Shown here piece after piece: positions 52,194-61,283 of a DNA stretch of 64,000 bases. The translations under genes and the position numbers were made by a program. A model generated the notes under the pieces. That model saw nothing but the letters and a program-made list of their open reading frames with translations, had not been told where the DNA came from and made no database searches. How positions within the stretch are numbered: position 1 is the stretch's first letter; every line of letters begins with the position of its first letter. The stretch is from NCBI GenBank assembly GCA_958296175.1, contig OY282448.1, forward strand, positions 907,899-971,898. Direction: 5' to 3'. Source of the DNA: an uncultured Chloroflexota bacterium (GTDB lineage: Bacteria; Chloroflexota; UBA11872).

Positions 52194-52366
52194 CCGCCGG
52201 GCCGCCGCCTGCAAGCCGCTGTGCGGGCCACAGGCCGCCGCCAGGGAACGCGCCCAACCGCTCGCACCCGCGCGCCGCCGTGAGGGCCAGGCCGCCGCCG
52301 CGGCGCGGGACCCGCCGCCGCCCGCCCGCTGGTCGGCAGCGCCGCATCCGCGGCCGAGACGCGCGC

Positions 52367-53215
52367 CTATGCGCGCGCCGGCGCGCGCATCTCCCGCCGC
52401 GCCTGACGCACCAGCTCGGGCAGATGGTCGTCGTGGGCCAGGCGCTGCTCCAGATGGCGCATGCGGCGCGGGCCGGCAGTCTCGATCATCGCCGGGCCAT
52501 AGGCGCGCGTGCACCAGAACCGCGCCAGCGACGCAACGTCCTGGCGCAGCGCCTCCACGTCGTCGTCCGCAAAGCGCTCCGACATGTTCATCGTGAACAT
52601 GCGGCGCCGCGTCCCGCCCCCGAACGACGCATGCTTCAGGTCCTGGTCGAACATCACCACGTCGCCCGGCTGCGACTCCAGCGCCGCCGCCGGCAGCTCC
52701 GAGCCCGAAACGCCCAGCCGCTCCGCCGCGCGTTCCGTGCGGATGCTCGACATAATGTCGTGCAGCCCTTCGGCGTAGCGGTCGCCCCGATGGTGGCTGC
52801 CGGGAATCACGCGCAGGCAGCCGCTGTCCCGCGCGACGGGGTCCAGATAGAAGGCGAACTTCAGATAGCGGTATGGCGTGCGCGCGTAACCGTCGGAGTG
52901 CCAGCGCGTATCGCCCACATAGAAATTGCCGTCGCTGGCCGCGTAAGTGTAGTCGTCGCCCAACAGGTCGCTGGCCGTGCCGTCGATGCGCGGGTCGTCC
53001 AGCAGCGCGCTGAGATATGCGCTCTGGTCGATGAACGGCACCAGCGCCGAGCGCTGCTGGTGGTCGTGCGCCTGCCCGTGATGCCCGCCGCCGTGCTCCG
53101 CCCACACGCGCTCGAACTCCTCGGTAATCGCCGCGGCCTCCTCGGCAAACAGCCCGGGAAAGCTCAGATACCCAAACGTCTCGAAAAACGTCCGCTGCTG
53201 CTCCGAAAGCCCCAT
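52367..53215 (-). CDS. Phytanoyl-CoA dioxygenase (PhyH)-family protein
   Basis: 282 residues. Fe(II)/2-oxoglutarate dioxygenase fold: N-terminal LSEQQRTFFETFGYLSFPGLF, metal motif HxD in TRWHSDGYARTPY, distal His in LKHASFGGGTRRRMFTMN with the 2-oxoglutarate Arg. SGCLRVIPGSHHRGD is the PhyH signature. PhyH proteins hydroxylate diverse small molecules; the family is expanded in sponge-associated and marine bacteria. The upstream frame (to 53437) is Arg/Gly-rich and rejected; ATG 53215. Confidence 0.9.
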   Translation of the reverse strand: MGLSEQQRTFFETFGYLSFPGLFAEEAAAITEEFERVWAEHGGGHHGQAHDHQQRSALVPFIDQSAYLSALLDDPRIDGTASDLLGDDYTYAASDGNFYVGDTRWHSDGYARTPYRYLKFAFYLDPVARDSGCLRVIPGSHHRGDRYAEGLHDIMSSIRTERAAERLGVSGSELPAAALESQPGDVVMFDQDLKHASFGGGTRRRMFTMNMSERFADDDVEALRQDVASLARFWCTRAYGPAMIETAGPRRMRHLEQRLAHDDHLPELVRQARREMRAPARA

Positions 53216-53391
53216 AGCCCCTGCCTCCACCGCGCCCGCGCCAGCCAAGTCTAGGACGCACCGCCCCCCCCAGCCCGCCGCCCCCGGCAACCAGCCAGCC
53301 CGTTCCACCATGCAGCCGAACGTCACGCCGCCGCGGTCCGCGGCGCCCCGTCCAGGAGGCACTATGGCATGCAGGAACGGAGGCGACCGGC

Positions 53392-54333
53392 ATGGACGAT
53401 CGTCAGATGCGGCCAGACCGCCCGGGCGCGGCCGCACCCCATCGTCCGGCCGCGCGGCCGCCGCCGATCGAGGTCCGCCGGCTGAACAAGCGCTACAAGG
53501 GTGGACCGCAGGCCAACCAGGACGTCTCGCTGACCGTCGCCTGGGGCGAGGCGCTGGGCGTCGTGGGGCCGAACGGCGCCGGCAAGACCACGCTGGTGCG
53601 CCAGATCACCACCGAACTCGTGCCCACGTCAGGCACGGTGTGGGTGCTTGGCATCGACGCCGTGCGCCATCCCGACCAGGTCAAGGCGCGGATCGGCGTT
53701 GTGCCGCAGGAAGCGCGGCTCTTCGACCAGCTATCGGCATCCCAGCACCTGCGCATCTTCGGCCAGCTGCGCGGGCTGTCGCGGCGCGGCGCCCGCCGCC
53801 GCGCCGACGAGCTGCTCCAGCAGCTCGACCTCCAGCGCTACCGCCGCACCGCCAGCGCCAAGCTGTCCGGCGGCCTGCGCCGCCGGCTGCTGATTGGCAT
53901 TGCCCTGCTGGCCGAACCGGACCTGCTGATCCTGGACGAACCCACGGTTGGCCTGGACGTGGAATCGCGCCGACAGTTATGGGCGGTGATTCGGGACTAC
54001 CGCCGCCGCGGCGCCGCCATCCTGCTGACCACGCATTACATGGAGGAAGCCGAGGCGCTCTGCGACCGCATCGCCGTCATCCAGGACGGGCGCCTGACCT
54101 CCATCGACACCGTGGAGAACCTGCGCGCCTCCATCGGCCACCAATTCAAGCTGACCTACCAAACCCGCGGCCGGCGCCGCACGCTGTACGGCAACGACGA
54201 AGCAGCGCTGGCCGCCCGCGTGCGCGCCGCAGGCGTGGACGAATACACCGTGACGCGCACCACCCTGGAAGACGTCTATCTGACCCTGACGAAGGACACC
54301 CAACAACGAAGCGGCGGCGATGGCGCGGACTGA
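53392..54333 (+). CDS. ABC exporter ATP-binding protein
   Basis: 313 residues. Walker A VVGPNGAGKTTL, Q-loop VPQEARLFDQL, signature LSGGLRRRL (variant of LSGGQ), Walker B LLILDEPTVGLD, switch His in LTTHYMEEAEALCDR. C-terminal 80 residues (FKLTYQTRGRRRTLYG...) are the usual DrrA/CcmA-type extension. ATP hydrolysis powers the permease encoded next, which overlaps by 14 bases. Drug, polysaccharide or lipid export is possible. Confidence 0.93.
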   Translation: MDDRQMRPDRPGAAAPHRPAARPPPIEVRRLNKRYKGGPQANQDVSLTVAWGEALGVVGPNGAGKTTLVRQITTELVPTSGTVWVLGIDAVRHPDQVKARIGVVPQEARLFDQLSASQHLRIFGQLRGLSRRGARRRADELLQQLDLQRYRRTASAKLSGGLRRRLLIGIALLAEPDLLILDEPTVGLDVESRRQLWAVIRDYRRRGAAILLTTHYMEEAEALCDRIAVIQDGRLTSIDTVENLRASIGHQFKLTYQTRGRRRTLYGNDEAALAARVRAAGVDEYTVTRTTLEDVYLTLTKDTQQRSGGDGAD

Positions 54334-55084
54334 CCCGCTGACTGCCCCGGGACCGCGCAAGCTGCTGGCCGATTCGCTGACCGTGCTGGAGCTGCACGCG
54401 CTGCCCTGGCTGCGCCAGTGGTACCTGCTCGTGCTGGCCGCGGTGATGTTTCCTATCCCCATGTTTTACGTCTTTCAGGCCATCGCTCCAGACGACGCGG
54501 CCACCTGGCAGCGGCTGCTGGCGGGAACGCTGATCTTCGGCAGCGCCCTCAGCACCGCCATGCTAGTTGGGCAACAAATCGTGGCGCAGCGGTTCATGGG
54601 GCAGCTAAAGCTCGTCGTCACCATGCCAGTGTCCAAAGCCGCCTACGTGGCCGGCACGCTGGCCTTCACGTCCGTCTCCGGCGTCCTCACCACGCTGTTC
54701 CTGCTGGGGTTCGCCCTCGTCGCTGGCGTGGACGTCAGCCCCACCTGGGCGCTGGCGCCCGCGCTGCTGCTGACCGTGCTGGCGCTGGCCGGCCTGGTGC
54801 TCTTCGTCATGAGCTTCGCGCCCTCCATGCAAGTGGGCAACATCCTGGCCAGCCTAATCGCCATTGCGCTGGTCATCGTGTCGCCGGTCTACTTCACGAT
54901 GGAGGCGGCGCCGCCCGTCTTGCGCTGGTTCGGCTACGTGTCGCCCCTGCGCTACGCGGCCGACGCCACCGCCGCCGCGCTGGGCGGCCGCGCCGACGTC
55001 TGGCCGGAGCTGGCCGTCCTGTCCGCCTGGGCGCTCGCCAGCATGGCCCTAGGCCTCTGGCGCCTCCCCTGGCGCGAGACGTAG
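54320..55084 (+). CDS. ABC-2-type permease
   Basis: 254 residues with six predicted membrane segments. ABC-2 features: FGSALSTAMLVGQQIVAQRFMGQLKLVVTMPVSKAAY (long helix and EAA-like coupling), YVSPLRYAADATAAALGG near the C-terminus. Partner of the preceding ATPase. Substrate unknown. Confidence 0.9.
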   Translation: MARTDPLTAPGPRKLLADSLTVLELHALPWLRQWYLLVLAAVMFPIPMFYVFQAIAPDDAATWQRLLAGTLIFGSALSTAMLVGQQIVAQRFMGQLKLVVTMPVSKAAYVAGTLAFTSVSGVLTTLFLLGFALVAGVDVSPTWALAPALLLTVLALAGLVLFVMSFAPSMQVGNILASLIAIALVIVSPVYFTMEAAPPVLRWFGYVSPLRYAADATAAALGGRADVWPELAVLSAWALASMALGLWRLPWRET

Positions 55085-55134
55085 GGCGCCGTCCTGGCCG
55101 CCCCCCCCCACGCCCCAACCGGCTCGTTTGAACG

Positions 55135-55213
55135 CTACCCAGCATTTGTCCGCCCCGTGATAGTGAAGGAGTACAGCGCTGCATTGCGCAGCACGAGAAC
55201 GTGGGGCCGGAGA
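55135..55213 (-). pseudogene. 3' remnant of the beta-propeller glycosidase-like gene
   Basis: Reads RLRPHVLVLRNAALYSFTIT, then GRTNAG and stop (TAG 55137-55135). The last residues of the complete gene at 59386-61005 read LRFVMRNAKLYSFTVT. The nucleotides GAAGGAGTACAGC and neighbours are shared as well. It starts three codons after the stop of the 1353-codon gene, as if that gene had replaced the front of a paralogue. Confidence 0.65.
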
Positions 55214-55215
55214 CG

Positions 55216-58200
55216 TCAAAGAAGCAGTCGGCGGCGTATGACCGCTTCAGAGTTCTCCTGCCTAGCCTCATCCTCGTACAGGTCCGCGATGCGTCCGAGG
55301 ACACCGCTCGTGTAGGGGTGCTCGAATTCGATCCGTCGCGCCCATCCTCGATACCTGGCGGCCTGCTCATCGCCCTCGCCGCGCGTATGGATTACGCGAG
55401 CGTTATAGACACCAAGACTAAATCCACGCTCGATGTGCTCGGAAGGAATGGTCTCCATGACCTCGCAGACCGATCGGCACGGCCATACGCCGCTCTGGTC
55501 GGCTGGCGCCTTGGCGAGAAGCTGACCGATGCGCCGGTCGCCAACGTCCGCACGGCCATGCTCGGCGCACAGGCTGCGCACTTCCTTGACCCAGTGCAGC
55601 AGGTGCTGGGCGTCGATCGTGTCATCGGATGCAGTACCGGGAATGCGGCTGACGCCTTCGAGGAACCGGTAGGCGGCTGTGGCAGCGGCATCCCGCTGAC
55701 CTGCGTCCTCGAACTGCCACTCTGGCGGGTCCTGACCATCGCCGCTGCGTTTGAAGATGTACGCGAGAGCTTGAACGAATAGAATTGGCCACTCCTCGAT
55801 CTGGCGTTCCAGATTGGGGATGCCGTGCTTGCTGTAGTCGAGCGCTCCAATGAATGCAAGTTCCAGTCGCGCCATCTCGACCGACGTGACGCCGGCGCGG
55901 CCGTCGAGGGCGTCCAGCGCCTGCGAGATTTCTAAAGCCTCGAGCGCATCGCCGGGGCCTGACTCGTCGTTGGCCGCAGCAAGCGCCGTCAGGAGTCGTT
56001 TGAAGCGCGACGTCTCGACTTTCTTCCATTCCCACCGCACGGCGTGGAAAGCCGTGTGCGGTCGACCGGCGTCCAGGAAGCGATCGATGGACTCGGTTAT
56101 CTCCGCCTCGGTGAGCTGGGGACCGTAGGGACCGACCTCGCGCCAGTATCGGTCGCGGACGTCCTGCGGCTGCTGGTTCAGGATGCGCCAGGTTTGCTCG
56201 CCGAATTGGGCGCAACAGAGAAGCCGTACCTTCTGGTCTGGAGTGGACGTCCCAACCACGGTCGACAGAAGTTCGAACTGCCGGCGCGCGTCGGTATGCC
56301 AGACGACCCCGCACATGAAGGCGTCGATTTTATCCCTGGGCTCGGCATCAGCGGACAGACAGGATCGCAGGATGTCGGCCGCAGCGTTCAGGCCGGATGA
56401 GTTCAGTCCCGCGTAGCGCCCAACCACGTGGGCGGCGCCGCTGCTTGCGAGGAGGGAGGCGACACCGGCAAATCCACGCTCTGTCCAGATATCCGACATC
56501 GCCTTGGTTCGTCGTTCGTGAATCCATGCTTCTCGCTTCACGTGGTCGAACTGCTCACCCTCGACCCACGCATCGGAAGGCACAACAACCCGTTCGCTGG
56601 CGAACAGCCAGGCATGGCGGCTGACTACGTCGCGAGGCTCGAGCTTCCGAGAGGCGGCGCGCGCTCGGTCGTGGGTTGCGGCCGTCAGACCGCGCTGGCG
56701 TCCGCGTCCAGTGAGCACGGAACGGCGAATCCGCTCGCGCAACTGTACCTTGGCCGTTTCGTCAGCCTCGTCCCGTGCCCAGGCGTCGATCAGACCCCAC
56801 ACGGTGGATTGGTCGTCAGGGGACATTGCAGCAAGACGCTCGACTAGATCGCCAAGCGTCGTGCTGTCGTGCTTATGCCATGCCAGCGCCAGACCCAGGG
56901 CTTTGCGGGCGAACGCGTCCTGCTCTTGCTTGGTAACGACCTCTCCGGCATCGGAGGGGACGGCGCGCCAGTGCGGCCGATAGCTGCGGCTCCCTTGCTG
57001 TTGGTCGGGGTCGAATTGCCAGGTGCAGATGTGCCAGCCGACGTCAGGGAACCGACTAACGAGCATTTCCAGGCCCTGCATGCGCTCGTCGAGCGTAGCC
57101 GCCGTTTGGGGCATCCAGGACCAATAGACGGCGGCAAGACTGGCGATTGGCTTGTTGGACCAGTTGTCATCGAGCTTCGTTTTCGCCAATTGCGCAAGGA
57201 TTGCGCTGACGCGCGAGAGATTTCGCGGGTCCCACGCCAGACATTCCAGCGCCCACAAGAGCCCTGTGCATGGACAGTCGCTGAACAGGCTGTTGCCTGC
57301 GGGTTTCAAGAGGCCTTGCAAAACAGGCTCTGGCAATCGGAGGTCCGTCTCGATCGATTGGAGAAACTCGTCTGGAGCTGCTTCGGCATATCTCGGAAGA
57401 TAATCTTCCTGCGACAGCAGCTTCTCGAGTGTGAGCGGCGTGAGAAGTCGTCGGACGAGTCTGGAAACTCGTCCCTCGACGTCAATACCAAGACGGTTTT
57501 GGAACAAGTCGTTCCCGTGGACTGACAGCAGCACGAGCGTCTCGCAGAAGCCGTCGCGCAGTGCTTTGGAGTGGTCGCGCACCTTGCCATAGAAGCCAGC
57601 CGCCCATCTTCGATCCTCCGGCAACCCCAGAGCCGGATCGACCTCCGATAGGACGTACTCGGCCAACTCCAGAAAATCCACAATGTTCTTCTCTGTCATC
57701 GACCCGCCGACGGCGAAGAGAACGTCGATTTTGGATACGACGCCGCGATGCTGTCCGACGGACCAGACCGGACAGTCGTCGAGTTCCAGCATGTGCGCGA
57801 TGGTTTCCTCGACGTTCTGATAATCGCCGCCCGCAAGGACGGAGAGAATTTCGCAGTCGGCGCTCGACCCTTTGTGCCATGCGCCGACCAGGGCCATAGG
57901 GATCAGGCTCCGGGCAATCGCCAAGTCCCTGGCCCATTCCGGTCCCCTGATCGCGTCGATACAGGAAAGCCGCCGCCGCAGAATGGTTGGCGAGCGGCCG
58001 GACGCTCTGGACAGCCGATCGAGGGCGTCCCGCTCGATGCCCATGTCGGCAAGCGCCGTCTCGAAGGCCTCGCGGCCCAGCGGTTGGAGGGCGATGTCAG
58101 GCTCCCGGTCGGTATAATTTCGGGGCCGTACGACGATGCAGTGACGCTGCCGGTACACGGTGGTGAGCTCGCGTTCGGCTTCCTCGTTCGACACGATCGG

Positions 58201-59277
58201 TATGAATGGCGACGGGGTAGCCGCCAGGGTCCGCAGGGTCTGCGCCGACTCGATGACCACTGCTCGATTCCTCTGATTGGCGGGCATGTCGACGTGCTCG
58301 AACAGACATGCAAGGAACGCGAGAGCTTCGTCCTTGGAGTCAGCGGCAACGACGAATGGCCGTCGGCTCGATTTGCCCAGCCACTCGCTGAACGTGCCGT
58401 GGAACGCGGTGATGGACGGCTCGAAGATCTTGGCCGTCATCTGCGGCTCGCTGGCCTCGGCCCATTGCTTCCAGGCTCGATCCAGCGTCCCGAACCCGTC
58501 GGTGGGCAGGTCGAGCTGCTCGGCCAGCCAGATTTGCCCAGTGATCGAGGCTTCCAGCCACTGTTCGAGGTCGCTGGCGTCGTAAGCCCGCACCTCTTTC
58601 CAGTTGCCGCGTGTTTCCATTCTGCTGGCCCAGTCGTTCTTGCCGCGCCACGTGCGAGGCGTGACGAAGACGAACGTGTGCTCCATCCGCTCCGCCACCG
58701 AAATGCTCGCTACCCGCTTGGCGTAGTCGCGGCCGGCTTTTGCTGCCGGCTGTTTATTCGTGCTGACTTCCCAGCCGGACTTTCCTTTCGGGACCCATGG
58801 CGTCGCCGCGTCTGCCTCGACCCAGCCGTCCCACCCCGGCCGCTGGGCGTTGTCGCCGCCGGGGAAGTCCACGCGCCGCAGGCCGCGTCCCGTGGAATGC
58901 ACCAGCCGGCGTAGCAGCACAGGCAGGTAGTCGCGCGCCTCGATGCGGTCCGCCCAGCTGTCGATCCGTCGCGCGGTGATGGGAGTGGCAAGGAAAGGCG
59001 GCACGTTGCCCTGGACTGCCACCGCCCGGTCTTCCTCGCGTCGTCGGTCGCGGCCCGCCTGCGCCTGGAGATCCTGAAGCTCCTGCCGGTCGGCCCCGAA
59101 CACTTTTTCCAGCCGCAGCGCCATTGTGGGAGACAAGGACGACTTGCCGTTCAAGAGATTGGACAACGCCGGCCGGCCGACGCCCAGTCGTTTGGCGGCG
59201 TCCGTCACGGACATCCCCTGGGGGATCACGTGCTGCCTGATGAAAACCCCGACACTCATGGCCGGTTCGATACTCAA
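55216..59277 (-). CDS. Giant HigA-HTH / nuclease-like / helical protein, putative defence gene
   Basis: 1353 residues from TTG 59277 (AAGGA at seven bases) or 1347 from ATG 59259. Residues 8-75 are a HigA-type HTH (VTDAAKRLGVGRPALSNLLNGKSSLSPTMALRLEKVFG). Residues 115-280 resemble a restriction-endonuclease fold: PGWDGW (Asp150), GWEVSTNK (Glu170, Lys175), DYAKRV, FVFVTPRTW. A region around 300-420 resembles a P-loop ATPase without a Walker A (FVVAADSKDEALAFL). The remaining 900 are helical, repeat-like. Lower GC than flanks. Overall layout recalls nuclease-STAND defence proteins; function inferred. Confidence 0.7.
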   Translation of the reverse strand: MSIEPAMSVGVFIRQHVIPQGMSVTDAAKRLGVGRPALSNLLNGKSSLSPTMALRLEKVFGADRQELQDLQAQAGRDRRREEDRAVAVQGNVPPFLATPITARRIDSWADRIEARDYLPVLLRRLVHSTGRGLRRVDFPGGDNAQRPGWDGWVEADAATPWVPKGKSGWEVSTNKQPAAKAGRDYAKRVASISVAERMEHTFVFVTPRTWRGKNDWASRMETRGNWKEVRAYDASDLEQWLEASITGQIWLAEQLDLPTDGFGTLDRAWKQWAEASEPQMTAKIFEPSITAFHGTFSEWLGKSSRRPFVVAADSKDEALAFLACLFEHVDMPANQRNRAVVIESAQTLRTLAATPSPFIPIVSNEEAERELTTVYRQRHCIVVRPRNYTDREPDIALQPLGREAFETALADMGIERDALDRLSRASGRSPTILRRRLSCIDAIRGPEWARDLAIARSLIPMALVGAWHKGSSADCEILSVLAGGDYQNVEETIAHMLELDDCPVWSVGQHRGVVSKIDVLFAVGGSMTEKNIVDFLELAEYVLSEVDPALGLPEDRRWAAGFYGKVRDHSKALRDGFCETLVLLSVHGNDLFQNRLGIDVEGRVSRLVRRLLTPLTLEKLLSQEDYLPRYAEAAPDEFLQSIETDLRLPEPVLQGLLKPAGNSLFSDCPCTGLLWALECLAWDPRNLSRVSAILAQLAKTKLDDNWSNKPIASLAAVYWSWMPQTAATLDERMQGLEMLVSRFPDVGWHICTWQFDPDQQQGSRSYRPHWRAVPSDAGEVVTKQEQDAFARKALGLALAWHKHDSTTLGDLVERLAAMSPDDQSTVWGLIDAWARDEADETAKVQLRERIRRSVLTGRGRQRGLTAATHDRARAASRKLEPRDVVSRHAWLFASERVVVPSDAWVEGEQFDHVKREAWIHERRTKAMSDIWTERGFAGVASLLASSGAAHVVGRYAGLNSSGLNAAADILRSCLSADAEPRDKIDAFMCGVVWHTDARRQFELLSTVVGTSTPDQKVRLLCCAQFGEQTWRILNQQPQDVRDRYWREVGPYGPQLTEAEITESIDRFLDAGRPHTAFHAVRWEWKKVETSRFKRLLTALAAANDESGPGDALEALEISQALDALDGRAGVTSVEMARLELAFIGALDYSKHGIPNLERQIEEWPILFVQALAYIFKRSGDGQDPPEWQFEDAGQRDAAATAAYRFLEGVSRIPGTASDDTIDAQHLLHWVKEVRSLCAEHGRADVGDRRIGQLLAKAPADQSGVWPCRSVCEVMETIPSEHIERGFSLGVYNARVIHTRGEGDEQAARYRGWARRIEFEHPYTSGVLGRIADLYEDEARQENSEAVIRRRLLL

Positions 59278-59305
59278 AGTGATGTCCTTGCAGCCTGCAT
59301 GAGTT

Positions 59306-59331
59306 CGTATCCCGTAGCGCTACACCATACG
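59306..59331. promoter_or_regulatory. 26-bp palindromic operator candidate
   Basis: CGTAT-N3-GTAGCGCTAC-N3-ATACG, a perfect inverted repeat outside the two N3 gaps, 29-54 bases upstream of the giant gene's start. Its first domain is a HigA-like HTH, so autoregulation is likely. Confidence 0.6.
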
Positions 59332-59385
59332 GAAGTGAGCGCGCAACTTTTCTTGCCTCCGGCGGGTGCCGCCGTGGTGAGCGAG

Positions 59386-61005
59386 CTACCGGCCGTCCGA
59401 GCGCGTGACGGTGAAGGAGTACAGCTTGGCGTTGCGCATGACGAACCGGAGCCGACGGTGCGGGGTGAAGCGGGTGTAGACCGTGCCGGAGTCGGTGGTG
59501 CGGGGGAGCGGGAGGGCGGGGTCGCTGCGCCAGGTCACGGTGTGCCGCACGTCGTCGCCGGTCAATGGGTCGCAGTCGCGCAGCTCGCGGCCGGGGAGCG
59601 GGTGGTCGGCGGCGTCGCGCGCTTCGACCTTCAGGTACCCGCCGCGGCCGCAAGCGGCGTTCACGATCAGGCGGTCGCCCTCGGCCATGAACGGCTGCGT
59701 GGCCAGCATGCCTTCGCGCGTGTCGTTGGCGCCGACCGATACGAACCGGTGGCGGCGCAGCGCGCCAATGCCCAGGGCATAGCGCTGGCCGTCTGCGCCG
59801 CGCGTGGACGTACCGCGCAGGCCTTCCTCCCCGCCCGAGTACCACAAGTCATGCGTGGAGGTGGCGCCGCCGAAGTAGACCCGGGTTTCGTCGTCGCCGA
59901 CGTCGAGAATACGGGGGATGCCGATCTGGTTCGCGCACCAGCTGCCCGGCGCGCCCAGTCCGATCCAGTCGTGCGTGGGCGCCAGCCGCTCCCAGCGCCG
60001 CCCGTCGCGGCTGTGCACCAGTTCCACGGTGGAGGTGTTGCTGACCTGATGAAACACGCCCAGGCACCCAATCCAATGCCCGCCCACGCGGAACGGACGC
60101 ATGCCGTAAAAGGCGGTGTCCAGATTGTCCAGCGCGGGGTCGGGGGCCAGGATCAGGCGCGGCTCGCTCCAGCGCACGAAGTCGCGGCTTTCCGCCATGA
60201 AGATGCGGCGCGCGACGCGGCGGTTGGGAACGCCCACGGCCGCGTCGTAGCTGGGCGCGCCGCCCTGCATGGGCGCGTGGGTCGGCCGCGGGCGCGGCGC
60301 CAGTTCCATCAGGGGATGGCGCGTGACGATGCGGTAGACGCCGCTGTCGGGGTCGAAGGTCGGAAAGATCGTGTCGCCCAGTTTGGCGCCCAGCGGCCCG
60401 AACGTCGGCGCTTCGTCATGCGGCGCCCAGTGGATGCCGTCGGGCGAGTGCGCCAGCCGGATGTTTGCGCCGGGATGTTCGTCCGCCACCCGAAATCCCG
60501 GCGGGCCCAGCTCGTAGAGCATCTTGTAGCGGCGCGCCGGGTCGCGTTCCAACGGGTCGTCCAGCAGCGCGGGGCCCCACACGTTGCCGTAGGTTTCACT
60601 GCCGAACACGATGTTGGTGCCGCGCCCGTCGTCGTGCACCAGCCCCATGGCCGGCTTCTCCCAGCGCACGCCGTCGGACGAGCGCGCGTACATGAGCCGG
60701 AAGCGGCTGTTGTCCCAGTCGATCAGCGTGCCGCCCAGCCGCGCCATTTTCTCGCGGTCGAGGCGCATGTCGGTGTAGAGGCAGTGAAACCCGCCGTCGT
60801 CGCCGCGCCACAATGCCCAGTCGTCCGCGCCGAAATTGGTGAAGTGCTCCCAGGGCCGGTCCTGCTGCAACACCGGGTTGCCCTGAATCTGTCGGGGCGA
60901 ATGAACGGTGCGGGTGACGTTCTGGACTTCTTCTAGCATCCCGTTGTCGAAGAAGAACTGCGGCCGCTCGCCGATGATGAGTTCGGTGGAGTCCAATCCT
61001 GTCAC
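59386..61005 (-). CDS. Beta-propeller glycoside hydrolase-like protein
   Basis: 539 residues from GTG 61005. Repeated blades of a five-bladed propeller (GH43/GH32-like): RPWEHFTNFGADDWALWR, MYARSSDGVRWEKP, AHSPDGIHWAPHD, MAESRDFVRWSEP, VHSRDGRRWERLAPT, each with the S/R-x-D-G-x-x-W turn. A C-terminal beta sandwich ends in MRNAKLYSFTVTR. No signal peptide. Catalytic acids cannot be assigned. A paralogue lies at the right edge and a 3' fragment at 55135. Probably cleaves or binds a plant or algal oligosaccharide. Confidence 0.75.
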   Translation of the reverse strand: MTGLDSTELIIGERPQFFFDNGMLEEVQNVTRTVHSPRQIQGNPVLQQDRPWEHFTNFGADDWALWRGDDGGFHCLYTDMRLDREKMARLGGTLIDWDNSRFRLMYARSSDGVRWEKPAMGLVHDDGRGTNIVFGSETYGNVWGPALLDDPLERDPARRYKMLYELGPPGFRVADEHPGANIRLAHSPDGIHWAPHDEAPTFGPLGAKLGDTIFPTFDPDSGVYRIVTRHPLMELAPRPRPTHAPMQGGAPSYDAAVGVPNRRVARRIFMAESRDFVRWSEPRLILAPDPALDNLDTAFYGMRPFRVGGHWIGCLGVFHQVSNTSTVELVHSRDGRRWERLAPTHDWIGLGAPGSWCANQIGIPRILDVGDDETRVYFGGATSTHDLWYSGGEEGLRGTSTRGADGQRYALGIGALRRHRFVSVGANDTREGMLATQPFMAEGDRLIVNAACGRGGYLKVEARDAADHPLPGRELRDCDPLTGDDVRHTVTWRSDPALPLPRTTDSGTVYTRFTPHRRLRFVMRNAKLYSFTVTRSDGR

Positions 61006-61283
61006 TTGCAGTGCCGCCTTTCTGAGGCGTTTGCACGACCTGTCATTCCGGCAAACGCCAGAATCCAGGAGGCACGAGGTCCACTGTTGCGGGAACTAGT
61101 TCGTCGACACCGCTGCCCCCGCCCGGGCGTTAGGCAAAGGTCTCTTTCTGGGTGACGCACGGGCGCAGTGGGAGTCCGGCGCCGGCAGAGGAGTAACTTC
61201 TTGGTCGAGTCCGTGAGCTTCCGGGTTACCAACCGCGCAGACGGCGGGCGCGGTTCGACGCCGAACCTACCGATTGGCGGCAC

